From the NCBI GenBank assembly GCA_900312665.1, contig ONZQ02000006.1, positions 577,981 through 641,980 of the forward strand: a stretch of 64,000 bases of DNA, written 5' to 3'. The first letter of the stretch is position 1, and every line of letters starts with the position of its first letter. The notes beneath the pieces are model-generated. The model saw nothing but the letters and a program-made list of their open reading frames with translations, was not told the DNA's origin and ran no database searches. The stretch is from Cephalotrichum gorgonifer. Its lineage: Eukaryota > Ascomycota > Sordariomycetes > Microascales > Microascaceae. A program made the position numbers and the translations under genes. Positions 41,676 to 53,170 of this stretch are shown one piece after another.

Positions 41676-44600
41676 GATGCCAGCCAAGCTGGATCCGACA
41701 CATCCATGCCCAACGTCTCGCGCGACGCCGAATCGCCCGTCGTCGATACCATAAAGGACGGAGGCAACTCTATGCCTACTAAGACGCCAGTGTGGGCACT
41801 TTCCGGCTGATCATTCGGACCGCACGACGAACAAGGCCCTGTCCCGATAGGCTCAAGGTTCCGGGAGAGCACTTCGGTTGGGGAGTCTGGCATGTTCCGG
41901 CCTTCAAAGATGTCACCAATCGTCCGGCTGAGGTTGGCCACCCGCGACTGTCCACAGGCCGACCTGAATGTGTCGGTCGAGGACGAAGTCGGCTCCGTTA
42001 CACGGCGGTGCGTCGCTCGTGGAGAAAGCTTGCCCATTCTTTCGCCAGGCGAATGACGACCATGCGGCCTGTACTGCCATTTCGACTGGTCAATGATCCG
42101 CAGCCATGTTGGATTTACCGACAAAACCAACATGGTTGAATGGAAAATCGATATCTAAGAGATTGTCCCCTGTTAAGCTCGAGTCGAAGAATGGGGACCA
42201 TGCAGCTACAGTGAGGGATCGGTTCGAAGCGATCTCCCCAGGCAAGTCCAAGGCCCGCCGGATGCTATCGAGGAGGCAGTCGAATACCAAGGAGTGGGAT
42301 CCAGTCCTCGGACGGGAACAACGAGTTCATGTCGGGGAAACAGACAGCGGGTGGAAGGTGATTAGCAACCATTTTTTGGCTTATCGACGGAGTATATACG
42401 GAATCGGCCGGCACGGTGTGTGGTTAGTTCAAGGCCCCAACTCTGTGGCCAAGATTGCGTATATTACACCAGACTCGAAAACCCCCCCTTTGCGGGCCCA
42501 TCGCAGCGTTTGAACCTGCAGGGAGAAGAATTTTCATAGAACAAGTTATCCCTGGGGATGAGAAGTCTTCGGTGAGACCTGGGCTCAAAGGCTGGCCAAT
42601 GAACTAGGTTAGTTGGCAGTCGGCGCAACAAGGGTTAGGTTGGGTTACAGCGTGTTTGGCGCTACCATATATATATACATTTACATATATACATTCACCA
42701 TATTGAGGGAGGAAACGGACTTCTACGTCCACAACATCCCTATATAACCTCCCCTTCTACGCCAAAGAGGGATGGCCACGACGGAGCAGATCCATCCAGG
42801 CGGCAAAGGTCTCGGCTCTATAGATGTTCGCTCAGGAAAATACGACAAGATCGACTACCCTATATATAAGTCATAAGAAAGAGAGAGTAGGGCCTGATCC
42901 AAGCCCTACCCATTTTCGAAACACCCATTTCGCCTTCAGTAGCCGGTTACATCCTCTATCAGAGCCACTATATATGATAGCTCGTCACAACACAAAGGTA
43001 GCACCTTCCTGTTCCTAACTTCTATGCCTTGTCGAAACACTTCATACCGTCTTCAGCAATTGGTTACAACTTGCACCGGACCCGGGGAGTCCGCTGTCAT
43101 TGACATAGAGAAGTACACCGTCATTTATGCCGCTCTATAATGTAGCCCTTTGGTGAGGAACTGGAACAGGGCCCACGCCGGCGTTCTAGGATTCCCCGTC
43201 AGCTATAGGGTGTCGCGCTCCGTCGCGTGGTGGGTGGAGAGAGGGACCTGACACCCCTGGCCTGCGACGAGCGCGTATATGACTTCATCACAGCTATTGA
43301 TGGTTGCCTGTCTAAGGATGGTGGTGTAGGTGATGGTGTCGCAGATGCACTCCTCGCATCCGCCATTGGCGGAGAGCTCATTGGGTCCATGAAGGAGAGG
43401 GATGCTGCCCTGGCTGAAGGCGGCAAGTGTCGTGCGACTCGTCGGGCGCATGGGGTCCGGAGTAGCGAGTCCGTATATGACTCTGGCTCCGAGTCGAGCG
43501 GGTCTGATGCTACTGTTCGCCCGCCGGAAGTGGTCGTTACTACTCTCCCGCTAAAACTTGCAAGCCACGTTCACTGTGGGCAATAATATATAGGTGCCCT
43601 TCCTGCTCAATTATACTTATACACCGATATCCACCTATATATATATATTCAGCTCTATAGATTCGCATTCGCTCTGCCGCCAGCATATTGGCGCATGGCC
43701 GTCTCAGATAATTTCTTAGAAACTGCCTTCCTGCAGTCAAGGAGAAGCAGTCGATCCAAAAACGGATGGATTCGGCTCGGGCCTGGGCAGCTCCCCGCCA
43801 ACGGCGAGGCCATCAACTACAGAGAGGCCAACGACGACATAGGGCTCTACGAAGAAGCCTTCGCTCGTATTCAAGAACCCGGAGCAGCTGCCCTACCTGC
43901 GGTCATGGAACAGCAGTCGATTCAAGAGTCGATCAAAGCCAGGCGGTTTCAGGCAGCTCCAGTCCAAGTGATCCGCATCGCGTACCGATGGAGTGTGTGC
44001 CAGAGCGCACTCAGCTCACATTATGTGTCTCCGTCGTGTCAACAATGCGGATACACTGGTGCAGGAAGCACTGATGCGGTTCTCCGGTACCGACGCCCAT
44101 GATGCAAGCCCCCGGTCAGGCTTGCTCCCTATATATACGGAGAAGTCAATATTCATTAGATGAGAGTTAGGAGAGCTCTATATATATCGAAGACACAGCG
44201 ATTCTCTTGCAAGGGACCTATCCTCATAGGTGTTGGAAGTTGTGGGTTCTTCTTTCGCTAAGTCTTGCTCTGTCCCAGGCACTCCAAAGGCCACCTCATA
44301 TATACTATAGTTAGAGAACCCTCCTGCTAACAGCCTGACCGGACGCTTAGGTATGAGCAGGTGAAGTACGTGAGGGCTCACTAGTTCTCCCACCTAGTTC
44401 TCCCACCAGTAGCCACCATCTACATATATAGAAATCACCACGTCAAGCAGCTCAGCTTAACCGGTTCTTGATATATATATAGTCAGCATAGCCCGTCCAT
44501 TGTCTCACAATGATTGAAGATAAAGATCGTTACACTGAAGAAGAGATCAAGTTCGTCCATGAACTTTACTAGTGCGATACTCACCCCAGACGGACCGGGC

Positions 44601-44695
44601 AGAGAACTCTTCGCCCAGCGGTTTGGTCGGTTGCTCAAACATAACAGAGCCCCCACCCTCTCACTAGTATATACCATACTACCCCGATATATATA
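41498..44695. repeat. Dispersed cluster of short TATATA tracts
   Basis: About 13 short (TA)n tracts, 7-13 nt each, occur in 3.2 kb: near 41498, 41546, 42666-42696 (two), 42740, 42861, 42968, 43636, 44130, 44179, 44298, 44423, 44471, 44667 and 44686. Such tracts are much rarer elsewhere in the window. They separate the short ORF pieces of this interval. Individually they are simple sequence; the density is the unusual point. Confidence 0.7.
41676..42158 (+). pseudogene. Decayed reading frame with two internal TGA codons
   Basis: One frame runs 160 codons with only two interruptions, TGA at 41808-41810 and 42054-42056, and then ends at TAA. Between them it reads like real protein (for example RLRLATRDCPQADLNVSVED and RPCGLYCHFDWSMIRSHVGF), with hydrophobic and charged residues evenly mixed. 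CGA to TGA is a single C-to-T change, as RIP or deamination would produce. I do not recognise the family. Two other ATG frames nearby (42106-42513 with 135 codons, 43695-44102 with 135 codons) might be further pieces of the same decayed element or chance. Confidence 0.4.
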
Positions 44696-46252
44696 CAAGC
44701 TGGATGTACGACAGGACCAACCAGCCCCTCCCCCTTCAGCTATGTCGAGCCGAGAGCACCACTTCTAAGGTGGTGCAAGGTGGATGAGCACCGGGTGTTA
44801 CCCCTACACAAGGTTCGATTGTTTTGACATGCATCCATGGACACAGCTGCCGAGTCGCACAAATATAAGACCCACATGCACGGGCGCAAGGCCTATACCC
44901 ACAACCTCTATGCGTCTAGGCCCACTCCTTGAACCGATGCCTCAAACCGGGTCTCCTGCGAACAGCCAGCCAAGCTTTGGTCCTGAGCTCGGTATCGCGA
45001 AGACTGCAAGGACAAGAGTAGCCTGGTGGCACACGTCATTAATCCCCAAGGGCCCTTACAGGCCTTAGGTTTGCGAGGTCCGCCTAGGCACCCCGGACCA
45101 CAATCGCCGACCCGAATTCCGCCGCAGTCCAGAGGCGCGCAATTCGCGCGAAGCGCATAGATGAATGGGAGAGGGGCAACAAGCGATGTATTTGATAGTA
45201 TGTAGTAATTCAACGGAAAGTTGTATTTTTCTCCCTTACCTTTCTCATGCCCTGGCTCCTTTGCGCTGTGCCGCGAACTTGAAATGTGGTGACCAGGTCT
45301 CCGTAGACGGCCTGGGATTGGGCCGGTGTGAATGGCCCGGCATCCGGAACCACTTGGCCCGAGCGGGTGGGGCACACGCACCGGAGGTCTCCGTGCCAAT
45401 GTCTCACGCATGCGTATCGATTCAAAGCTCCATGGGGTCCTAACGCCCAATTGACGAGTCCGACGGGAAGAACAAGACTCTCAAACCGGCAATACAATAA
45501 GTCTTTATCCCCTCCTCCCCTCACCCCTTCCCTTATCTCGTTTCCAAGCTCGAGTTGCCGAGAGGGCTAGGAAAGCCAAAAAAAGGCGATCAACATTCCT
45601 CAAGCTTTAATGTGGGGCGCGGGGGGTGGGAGCTCCTATTAAGCCATAATGGACCCTCTTGCCGCCCACATGGTCCAACTCATTGGTCGTCGCGCCTTCG
45701 CCCACCACGACCACCCCAAACTCGCCCGCAACTCAACAACGTGCCCCGAACCCCCCATTGACCTATTACTGGGCGCCGTGGCCCATCGTGGCGCCCAGTC
45801 CCGGCCTCAGAGCCGTCCTCCGTAACAATCGCAATCGCCGAAAATGCGCCTACTGCGCGTAACCGGGTAAAGTAACCTTTCCTTTCCAACTATTCATACC
45901 CGGCTTCTCGCGAGATCGGCCGAAAACGAGCTGGGTCTCGTTTCGCGAGGGGAGAGACCTGTGGGCGCATGCGATGCTTGTTACTGGCGAGGGGGACTAG
46001 TGCGGCGCGAGCGATCCATCCTCGTGCGTGCTTCCCTAGTCCTATCTTGCTCTAATAGGAATCCCGTTTGCCGGTTCCTTGTAACGTATAAGACCCTGGA
46101 AATCTGTACCGCGAGCGTGAGTCTCTTTCCTCCCTTCCCTCCTATTCCCTCCTCAGCCCCTCCCCCTCTTCACGTTTCTCAAAGGGTAAAAACCCCAAAT
46201 CACCTACGAAGACGCGTCCCTTTCCCTCGCGGGACAGAAATGAGAGAGTATC
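42159..46252. other. Gene-poor spacer with ORF fragments
   Basis: It holds the TATATA tracts and open frames at 43200-43586 (GTG-initiated only; Ser/Gly/Ala-rich) and 43695-44102 (ATG; MAVSDNFLETAFLQS...). None has a recognisable domain. From about 45100 the sequence is GC-richer. The last 300 bp (C/T-rich, TTCCCTCCTATTCCCTCCTC near 46133) look like the promoter/5' UTR of the betaine-lipid synthase. Confidence 0.45.
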
Positions 46253-49029
46253 ATGGCTTCTCATGGTGGTAACACGATGCCCCCATACTCAGAATACTCA
46301 GAATACACCCCCCTCCTCGCCGCAGCGGCCACCGCCCTGGGCGGCATATGCCTCTACTCCCTCGCCTCCCCCAAGAGCAGCAGCAGCGCCGGCGGAGACG
46401 CAGACGATGGGGCACCGGGACTAGTGAAGTCCCTCTTCCTCTTCTTCTACTCGTGCTTCATCAAGCCGCACAACGGCGATGGCCGCGGCACGCAGCAGGA
46501 CGCGCTCGAGAGCTTCTACGGGAAGCAGGCCGGCGCGTACGACTCCACGCGGAAGCTGCTGCTGCAGGGGCGCGAGGACATGCTAGCGCTCGTCAGCGCG
46601 CAGCTCGAGGCGAGAGCCTCGGCTGAGAATGGCAGTAAGAAGCGGAGGATCTGGGTTGATGTAAGTCCCCCCCCCCCTCTTTTCCTTTTTGGATCTTTCC
46701 CCCCTTCGGATCTTTCAATATGGCAGCCCCCGCGCGGGGCATGTTTGATGGCCCCGATTACTTACACGGTTTACACCCCAGGTCGGCGGCGGCACGGGCT
46801 ACAACATCGAGGCCATGTCCCGCTTTGTCGACGTCCCCAACTTCTTCTCCAGCATCTACCTCGTAGACTTCTCCCCCTCCCTCTGCGACGTCGCGAGGAG
46901 GCGCTTCGCGAGGCTTGGGTGGAAGAACGTCAAGGTCGTGTGCGAGGACGCGCGGAAGTTCCGCCTCGAGGATTATGAAGATGATGTCTCGGGCGAGATG
47001 ACCCCATCCGCCAGCTCCCCCTCGGCACGCGGGTACTTTGCCCCGAGCCGCGCGCAGCATGGCGCCGCGGACCTCGTGACCATGTCGTACAGCCTATCCA
47101 TGATCGTGAGTTCCACCCCCCCCCCCTTCTTACCTCTTCTACAAGGTTACGCGGGTCTAACATCCGCGGATGGATGCATAGCCTGACTACCACTCCGTCA
47201 TCGACTCGATAAGCTCCCTCCTCGCCCCTCAGGGTATCTTCGGAGCCGTCGACTTCTACACCCAGTCTAGCGCCGACTTCGCCTTCCGGAACTTCACCGG
47301 CGGCTTCGTCGACCGCCACGTCAGCTTCTTCACGCGCTCCTTCTGGAGGTCCTGGTTCGACCTGGACCGTGTCAGTCTCGACCCCGGCCGCCGGGACTAC
47401 CTGGAATACAAGTTCGGCACGCTCCTCGGTGTCAACGGGCGGAACAAGGCCCTGGGTGGAATCCCCTACTACATCTGGCTCGGCGTGCACAAGGCGCCCT
47501 TCTCGTCGTCCAGCCTGCCGCACGAGATCGTCGAGAAGATAGACGCCCTCGCGACCGAGTCGCCGCGCCTGTACCCGTCCAGCGGCAGCGGCAAGAAGGG
47601 CGAGGACGCGCTCGCCCGCGCGGTCGAGAAATCGGCGCCGGAGATCCGGTCCAAGGCCTTCGTCACGGCGGTGCAGAACCTGTCCGCCAATCTCCCCCTC
47701 CCGGCCTTCTTCTACCAGAACCACCACTGGCGCATCCACTACGACGACCAGCTCAAGAAGCACACGCAGTTCAACAACGAGTACATCTATGCCTTCACCT
47801 GGGAGGACGCCCGCGTCGACGAGCACATCCTCAAGCTCGGGCCTGAGGACGTGGTGCTCGCCATCACCAGCGCCGGCGACAACATCCTCTCCTACGCCCG
47901 GCAGGGCGTCGCCAGCATCCACGCCGTGGACCTCAACCCGACGCAGAACCACCTGCTCGAGCTCAAGGTGGCCTCCTACACCGCGCTCCCCTACGAGGAC
48001 TTCTGGATGATCTTCGGCGAGGGGAAGCACCCGCGCTTCCGGGAGCTGCTCCTCACCAAGCTGTCGCCGCACCTCTCCAGCCGCGCATTCCAGTACTGGC
48101 TCTCCAACGTGCACGTCTTCTCGGCGAAGAAGTCCAACCGCGGGCTCTACGACACGGGCGGGTCCCGCCACGCCATCCGCGTCGTCCGGTGGATCGGGCG
48201 CCTCTTCTTCTGCAAGTCGGCCATCGCCGCCATCCTCGAGAGCAAGACGCTCAACGAGCAGCGCGAGATCTGGCGGTCGCGCATCCGGCCCGCCCTCCTC
48301 TCCCGCCTCCTATGCAACCTCGTGGTGAGCCAGGAGTCGTTCCTCTGGGCCGCGCTGGGCGTGCCGAAGAACCAGCTGGCCATGATCGAGAGCGACCACG
48401 CGGCCAGCGAGGCCTCTGCTGCCGAGAAGGCTGGCCGTCGGGCGGCGAGGAAGAGCAGGTCGCGGGCCGTGTGGAGGTACATGGTCGACACACTCGACCC
48501 AGTGGCGGAGGATACGCACATCGCGGCCGACAACCCGTACTACTACGTCTGTCTGGCGGGGCAGTTCTCGAGGCGCTGCCACCCGGACTACCTCTCGCCC
48601 CGGACCCACACGGTCCTCTCGCGCCCGGGGGCGCTGGAGGGCCTCCGAATCCACACGGACGAGCTGGACGAGGTGATCGCCCGGATGGCGCCGGGGACGC
48701 TGACGGTGGCGGTGGTGATGGACAGCATGGACTGGTTCGAGCCGGGGACGCGCGACGCGGCGAGGCAGATCTCGCGGCTGAACCGGGCGCTGGCGATGCG
48801 GGGGCGGGTGATGCTCCGGTCGTCGGCCCTGACCCCGTGGTACGTGAAGGAGTTCGAGGCGCTGGGCTTCACGGCGAAGAGGGTGGGCGTCAGGGGCGAC
48901 GGGGTGTGCGTCGACCGCGTGAACATGTACGCGTCGTGCTGGGTGTGCACCAAGGTTGGGAACCTGCCGCCGCCCACGCCGGAGATGGACGGGATTGCGG
49001 GGGCGGATATCAACGAATTGGTCTTGTAG
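46253..49029 (+). CDS. BTA1: Betaine lipid (DGTS) synthase, fused BtaB-BtaA
   Basis: Makes diacylglyceryl-trimethylhomoserine from diacylglycerol and S-adenosylmethionine, a phosphorus-free lipid that replaces phosphatidylcholine under phosphate limitation in fungi. Exons 46253-46660, 46782-47105 and 47182-49029, all phase 0, give 859 residues. An N-terminal hydrophobic segment (LLAAAATALGGICLYSLA) may anchor it to the ER. The SAM methyltransferase half (BtaB-like) follows: VDVGGGTGYN, IYLVDFSPSLCDVARRR, VTMSYSLSMIPDYHSV. The C-terminal half is the BtaA-like/DUF3419 aminocarboxypropyl transferase: YAFTWEDARVDEHIL, LAITSAGDNILSYA, IHAVDLNPTQNHLLELK, and MDSMDWFEPG near the end. The order methyltransferase-then-BtaA is that of fungi and opposite to green algae. 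Confidence 0.95.
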
Positions 49030-51665
49030 GGTGAGGCAGGAGGAGTCTGTTGAGAAGTGGAGAGGCTGTTCAACACCGTCTTTTCTTTTCTACAACTACT
49101 TTTTGTGTATGCTGGGGGAAGGTGAGAGGGTGAGATGGGGGCATGTCGAGATGATACTCAATGATGACTGACTACATATTGGGAGGAGAAGGAAGGTACA
49201 CTATGTGATGTGAGATGTTGGAGGGAAGGAACCATCGTGGATATGGGGAACATGATGTGGGGCAGAACGATGGTTTTCGTTCATGTGGATCAAAAGCTTG
49301 GCACGTTAATATATCCGTACTTCGTAGCACAAACAATGGGAATAACTACCACCACCCTGACCAAATGGCAGGTCAGAATTACATATCATCCTCTGAGCCT
49401 CTCTCTTCACTCTCATGCGGGTATTGCCTGTCGGACCGACGTCTACCTGCCGCCGCCGAGGAACGAGCGCCTCCCCTTTGTCTCACCTATCCCCGCCGGA
49501 GATAAACCTTGTGTATTATCAGCCGCCCAGCACAAAGTCCGTCGGACCCCCGAATTAGTGCCACCAGCTTCACCAGGGGGGGGGGAAAACAAAGTGAGAC
49601 ATGCATGGTAAAGCGAAACTATCCCAAACTCGCCGTAGGGCTCGGGCTCTACAGAACATTAAACGATCATGTGGTTCTCTCTTTTTATAGGTTTTCTTCT
49701 CTTTCCGCCGTCCGAGTCACCTAGGGTATCCAGCATGTCGTGCTACTTGGCTCCGGGCCGAGTATGTATACGAGGATGCACCACTAGGCGAAGATGCTCG
49801 TATTCGAGCCCTCCAAACTATATCTAACGCGGTAGTATCTCTCGCCCAAAGGCCACTGCATTATTATTCCTGCGCCTGCGTGATATATGTGACATGCGAG
49901 TGGTCAGTCGGTCACCCTCAGGAAACAGGAAGGGCCAATATCCAATATGTAATCTATCGTACTCGTGAGAGACATGTATTGGTTCAAGTGTCCCCCGCCA
50001 CTTCTCGTTTGCCATGAGGCCGAGAGACACACGGCTGATTTTAAGAGTTTAGAACTCAGACCGACCTCAACAACCCTGCTGTTAATATTGCTTTGGCGTT
50101 TTGGTATGTCTCCCCCGCGGTGTTTCGTTCTCACACGTGTCTCGTTTCTCGTTCTTACAGCCTCCTTCCATCTCTCGAATAACTACTCCATATTATTGTC
50201 CTTGAACGAGTGCGATACTGGCGCGTAGTACTCGTACATGCGATACGGCTTGTGGGCCATTCACGTCTGTGGTGCCAGGCTGGCGGGGGGATGAGCATCC
50301 GCCAATCAACCAGCAAGGGGCAGGAACAAATTAATAGTCCGCACACTACTTGTAAAAAAAGCGCAGGCTACAGAGTATTACATGTAATAGTACACGGAGT
50401 AATACCCTTCGTGCAGAAAATTGTGGAGAGCTGACATCAGTTATCCTGGAGTACATGTAACTCTCGAGTCCGGAGGGCTCGTGTGAATACATGGAATCCT
50501 TGTAAATCTTTTGTCGGGCTCGGGAAATGCAAGAATATTACATATCGCCGGCGAGACACACAGCAGGATCTCTTCCCCGGACCACTCACTACCTGTCCTC
50601 CGGCGTGGAAACGATGCAGTCAGTGGGTGTGACAAAACATTCGCCCCTCTCCAGAATCCAACCGTGGTTTCTCGTATCCTTGCAGCATCCGTCCTGCCAT
50701 TACCGGTCTTGGCGCTCCTTTTCTGGCCACCCTAACCGTATTAATATGAGTAATAGTCACCTGCCTGGTGTGGTGGGAAACGGCGAGGACAAGAAAAAAT
50801 AGTGTTATGCTCAGACGCTCCTAAGCACAGGTCGGTCATGTTCCTAGGCTCGGACAGCACGTGTGGACGAAATTCAGGTCGCGTCTAGACACGGAAAAAA
50901 GCGCCTGTCTCTCATAGGTACTGTCGCGATAAGAACGGCCGTGACCAACCAAAATGGCATGGACCAGGGTGTGGGAGCTTGGAGCATTGACCAAGTACCT
51001 TCGTGATACATACCTGACCTCTCCCCCGGAGTGACCCGCACAGTCCTCAGGTGCTCAGACCGAACGTCAGGAGGCGACGGTTGGCGCTAAATCAGCGCTA
51101 GAGGGGCTATGCTAGTGATTCACCCACTCACACGGCGTTCGTACCTGGTGTACCCCGAGGTAACTCGGTTGTTCCCTGAACCATGCAGTAGCTATCGTGA
51201 GATGAGAGAGGAGAGGAAGAGTGAGCCCCCCCGGACCTTTCTCCAATTCCAATTCCGCCGTTAATTTTAGTGGGAAAACCTGGGGTCGTCCCTGTTTGCC
51301 TGCTTCTCTTTCCTCTTTCATTCCTGTCTGGATTTAAAGCCTTTGGCCTCTTCTTTCGTCACTCATTACATTTCCCGTCTCTCGTTTCGATTTAAACCGT
51401 TCTTCAATCTTCAATCTTATCGCTCTATCTACCTCCTTTCCCTCACACTCGTTTCTTCTAACCCCCCCCCCCCCCCCCCGACCTCTCGCTTTTGAAGACC
51501 ACATTTCATCCAAGGAGCCTCGGTAAGCAGACAAGTAAACATGGCACAAGATAACCCTCATCTCTGTGCCTATCCGACTCCTCGTCCACTATAACTTTGC
51601 TGACCGTCTCAGACCTTTGCAGCTCTTCCCTTGATTATATATACACACACCCCTACAAATCTACG
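49030..51665. other. Gene-free stretch of about 2.6 kb
   Basis: No gene could be built. It holds TACTCGTAC-type words (50227), and a C18 homopolymer at 51462-51479 inside a pyrimidine-rich leader just before the next gene. Confidence 0.5.
51462..51479 (+). repeat. C18 homopolymer
   Basis: Eighteen consecutive C within a pyrimidine-rich promoter/leader, 187 bp before the start of the GPI-anchored protein gene. The length in the assembly may not be exact. Confidence 0.85.
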
Positions 51666-52361
51666 ATGCCTTCCTTCAAGTCCACCATTCTCGCCGCGGC
51701 CCTCGTCGCCGTTGCGGCCGCCGACTACATCATCGACCCCGAGACCGTTTCCAAGTCGCTGAGGGGTATGTTTACATCTCAAGCCTGTCCCCCCCCAAAA
51801 CCGCATGATTGGGATACTGACTCCCTTCTTAGTGAGGTGGTGCGAGGACCAGAGGAACTCCTGCCCCACGATCTGCGCCTCCGTCGACGACCGGAAGGTG
51901 ATGGAGAACGAGTGCAACCCTGTTCGTCCCGCCTCTTCCTGATAAATCCCCCCTAGGGGAACAACGCAAACTAATAAAACCCCCTCTAGGAAACCCTAAC
52001 CTACTCCTGCATCTGCGGTAACGGCAAGCAGCCCGACCTGTCTCAGTACACCCTCACCCTCCCCTACTACACCTGCACCGAGTACGGTACCCAGTGCGTC
52101 GCGGCCTGCCCCGCCCACGACAACGAGTGCGCCCGCGCCTGCCGCGAGGAGAACCTCTGCGGAGCTCAGGACCCCGTGAAGCCGAGCGGCACCCCCACCG
52201 ACGACGCCGCCCAGCCCACGGCCACCGACGGGGACAACGAGGACGAGGTCTTCGAGGGCCTTGCGGGCGACGACGACAAGGGCAACGCCGCGGGTAGGAC
52301 CGACGCCGCGGGGCTCGCTGTTCTCTTCGGTGGCGTGCTCGCCGGGTTCGCCATGCTATAG
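51666..52361 (+). CDS. GPI-anchored cysteine-rich surface protein (DUF7707-like)
   Basis: Predicted secreted, membrane- or wall-anchored protein of unknown role. Exons 51666-51765, 51833-51921 and 51990-52361 join in phase to 186 residues. The signal peptide is about residues 1-20 (STILAAALVAVAAA). The mature domain has 12 Cys in the pattern WC, NSCPTIC, NEC, YSCIC, YTC, QCVAAC, NECARAC, LC, typical of a disulfide-stabilised fungal surface domain. A Thr/Ser/Asp-rich linker follows. The C-terminus is a GPI signal: small residues (GNAAGRTDAAG) then LAVLFGGVLAGFAML. Intron 2 uses a GTTCGT donor, which is uncommon but keeps phase. The DUF7707 name is from memory of the Cys pattern and should be checked by profile search. 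Confidence 0.85.
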
Positions 52362-53170
52362 TGGCTTGGGGGGGTAAAGGGGGTTTGATGGTCTACTTAA
52401 TTGCACGCTCCCTCCTCTTGGAGGGTATGCATTGTGCATTTCCTATCTCTGGTGAGGCATCATAGATGGGAGTATATTACGGGAAGGATTTCGAGAAGAA
52501 GATATGCGCCACTTATTTTTTGTCGGTCTATATCGGATGTATTTTTTTTTTGGCCCAGAGCGATTTTGTTTTGTCTGGAGTTCATTCTTCTTTTGATCGC
52601 TTGGAGTACTCGAACACTTAATACTAATAATACTCTTCTGAGCTCCTATCATTTTCGCCCACCTTTGAAGCGGGTATCATGGCCCTTTCCATGCTCTCTC
52701 ACCCGCTCACTACTTCAACTCCTAGTAAATAGGTAGTATGCCTGCCCAGAACGTGGTCGTCCCTGTCTTTGTGTGCTTGTAAGCCAAATGGTGAGCAGGT
52801 ACCACGTACGCAGTTCGATCCGCGCGCTGCTCCTACATCTTCCCGTGCGTCTCTGTGCCCAAGACCGAGTTCGAGCGGGTGTTTCTTGGCAAGACGGATT
52901 CGTCGATCTGTTGCAAGCCACATTCTGAGCCCGTCTCGGCCACAGATCTTTCCCCCGAGGCAAGGTTTTAGTCAGGTCAGGTCAAGTCAGGTCACATCAA
53001 CACATCAAGTCGGGCCAAGCCACATCAAAGGTCAGGTCAAGTCAAGTCACATCAAGTCAGGCCAGGTCAGGTCAGGTCGGTTTCGGTGTCCCTAATCGGT
53101 GTAGAAACCCGAAGCGGACGAACCCCGCCACTTCCGGACTCACCGGCGCCGTGCTACTTCATGGCGGCTT
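52362..53170. other. Spacer holding the GTCAR minisatellite
   Basis: About 800 bp. It is AT-rich to 52730, then mixed, with the pentamer array at 52971-53080. No gene is seen. Confidence 0.55.
52971..53080 (+). repeat. GTCAG/GTCAA pentamer minisatellite
   Basis: Some 110 bp built from GTCAG and GTCAA pentamers, mixed with CACATCAA and GGCCA variants. A higher-order unit (GTCACATCAA...GTCAGG) appears more than once. It ends 91 bp from the 3' end of the broken kinase. Confidence 0.85.

Noticed and set aside
44806..44830. tRNA gene suggested by GGTTCGATT words (also 4275, 9431, 63079)
   Set aside because: The T-loop-like words lack a matching A box, acceptor stem and anticodon arm at the right distance.
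46930..48171. A 413-codon minus frame opposite BTA1
   Set aside because: Antisense shadow; the + strand has clear methyltransferase and BtaA-like domains.
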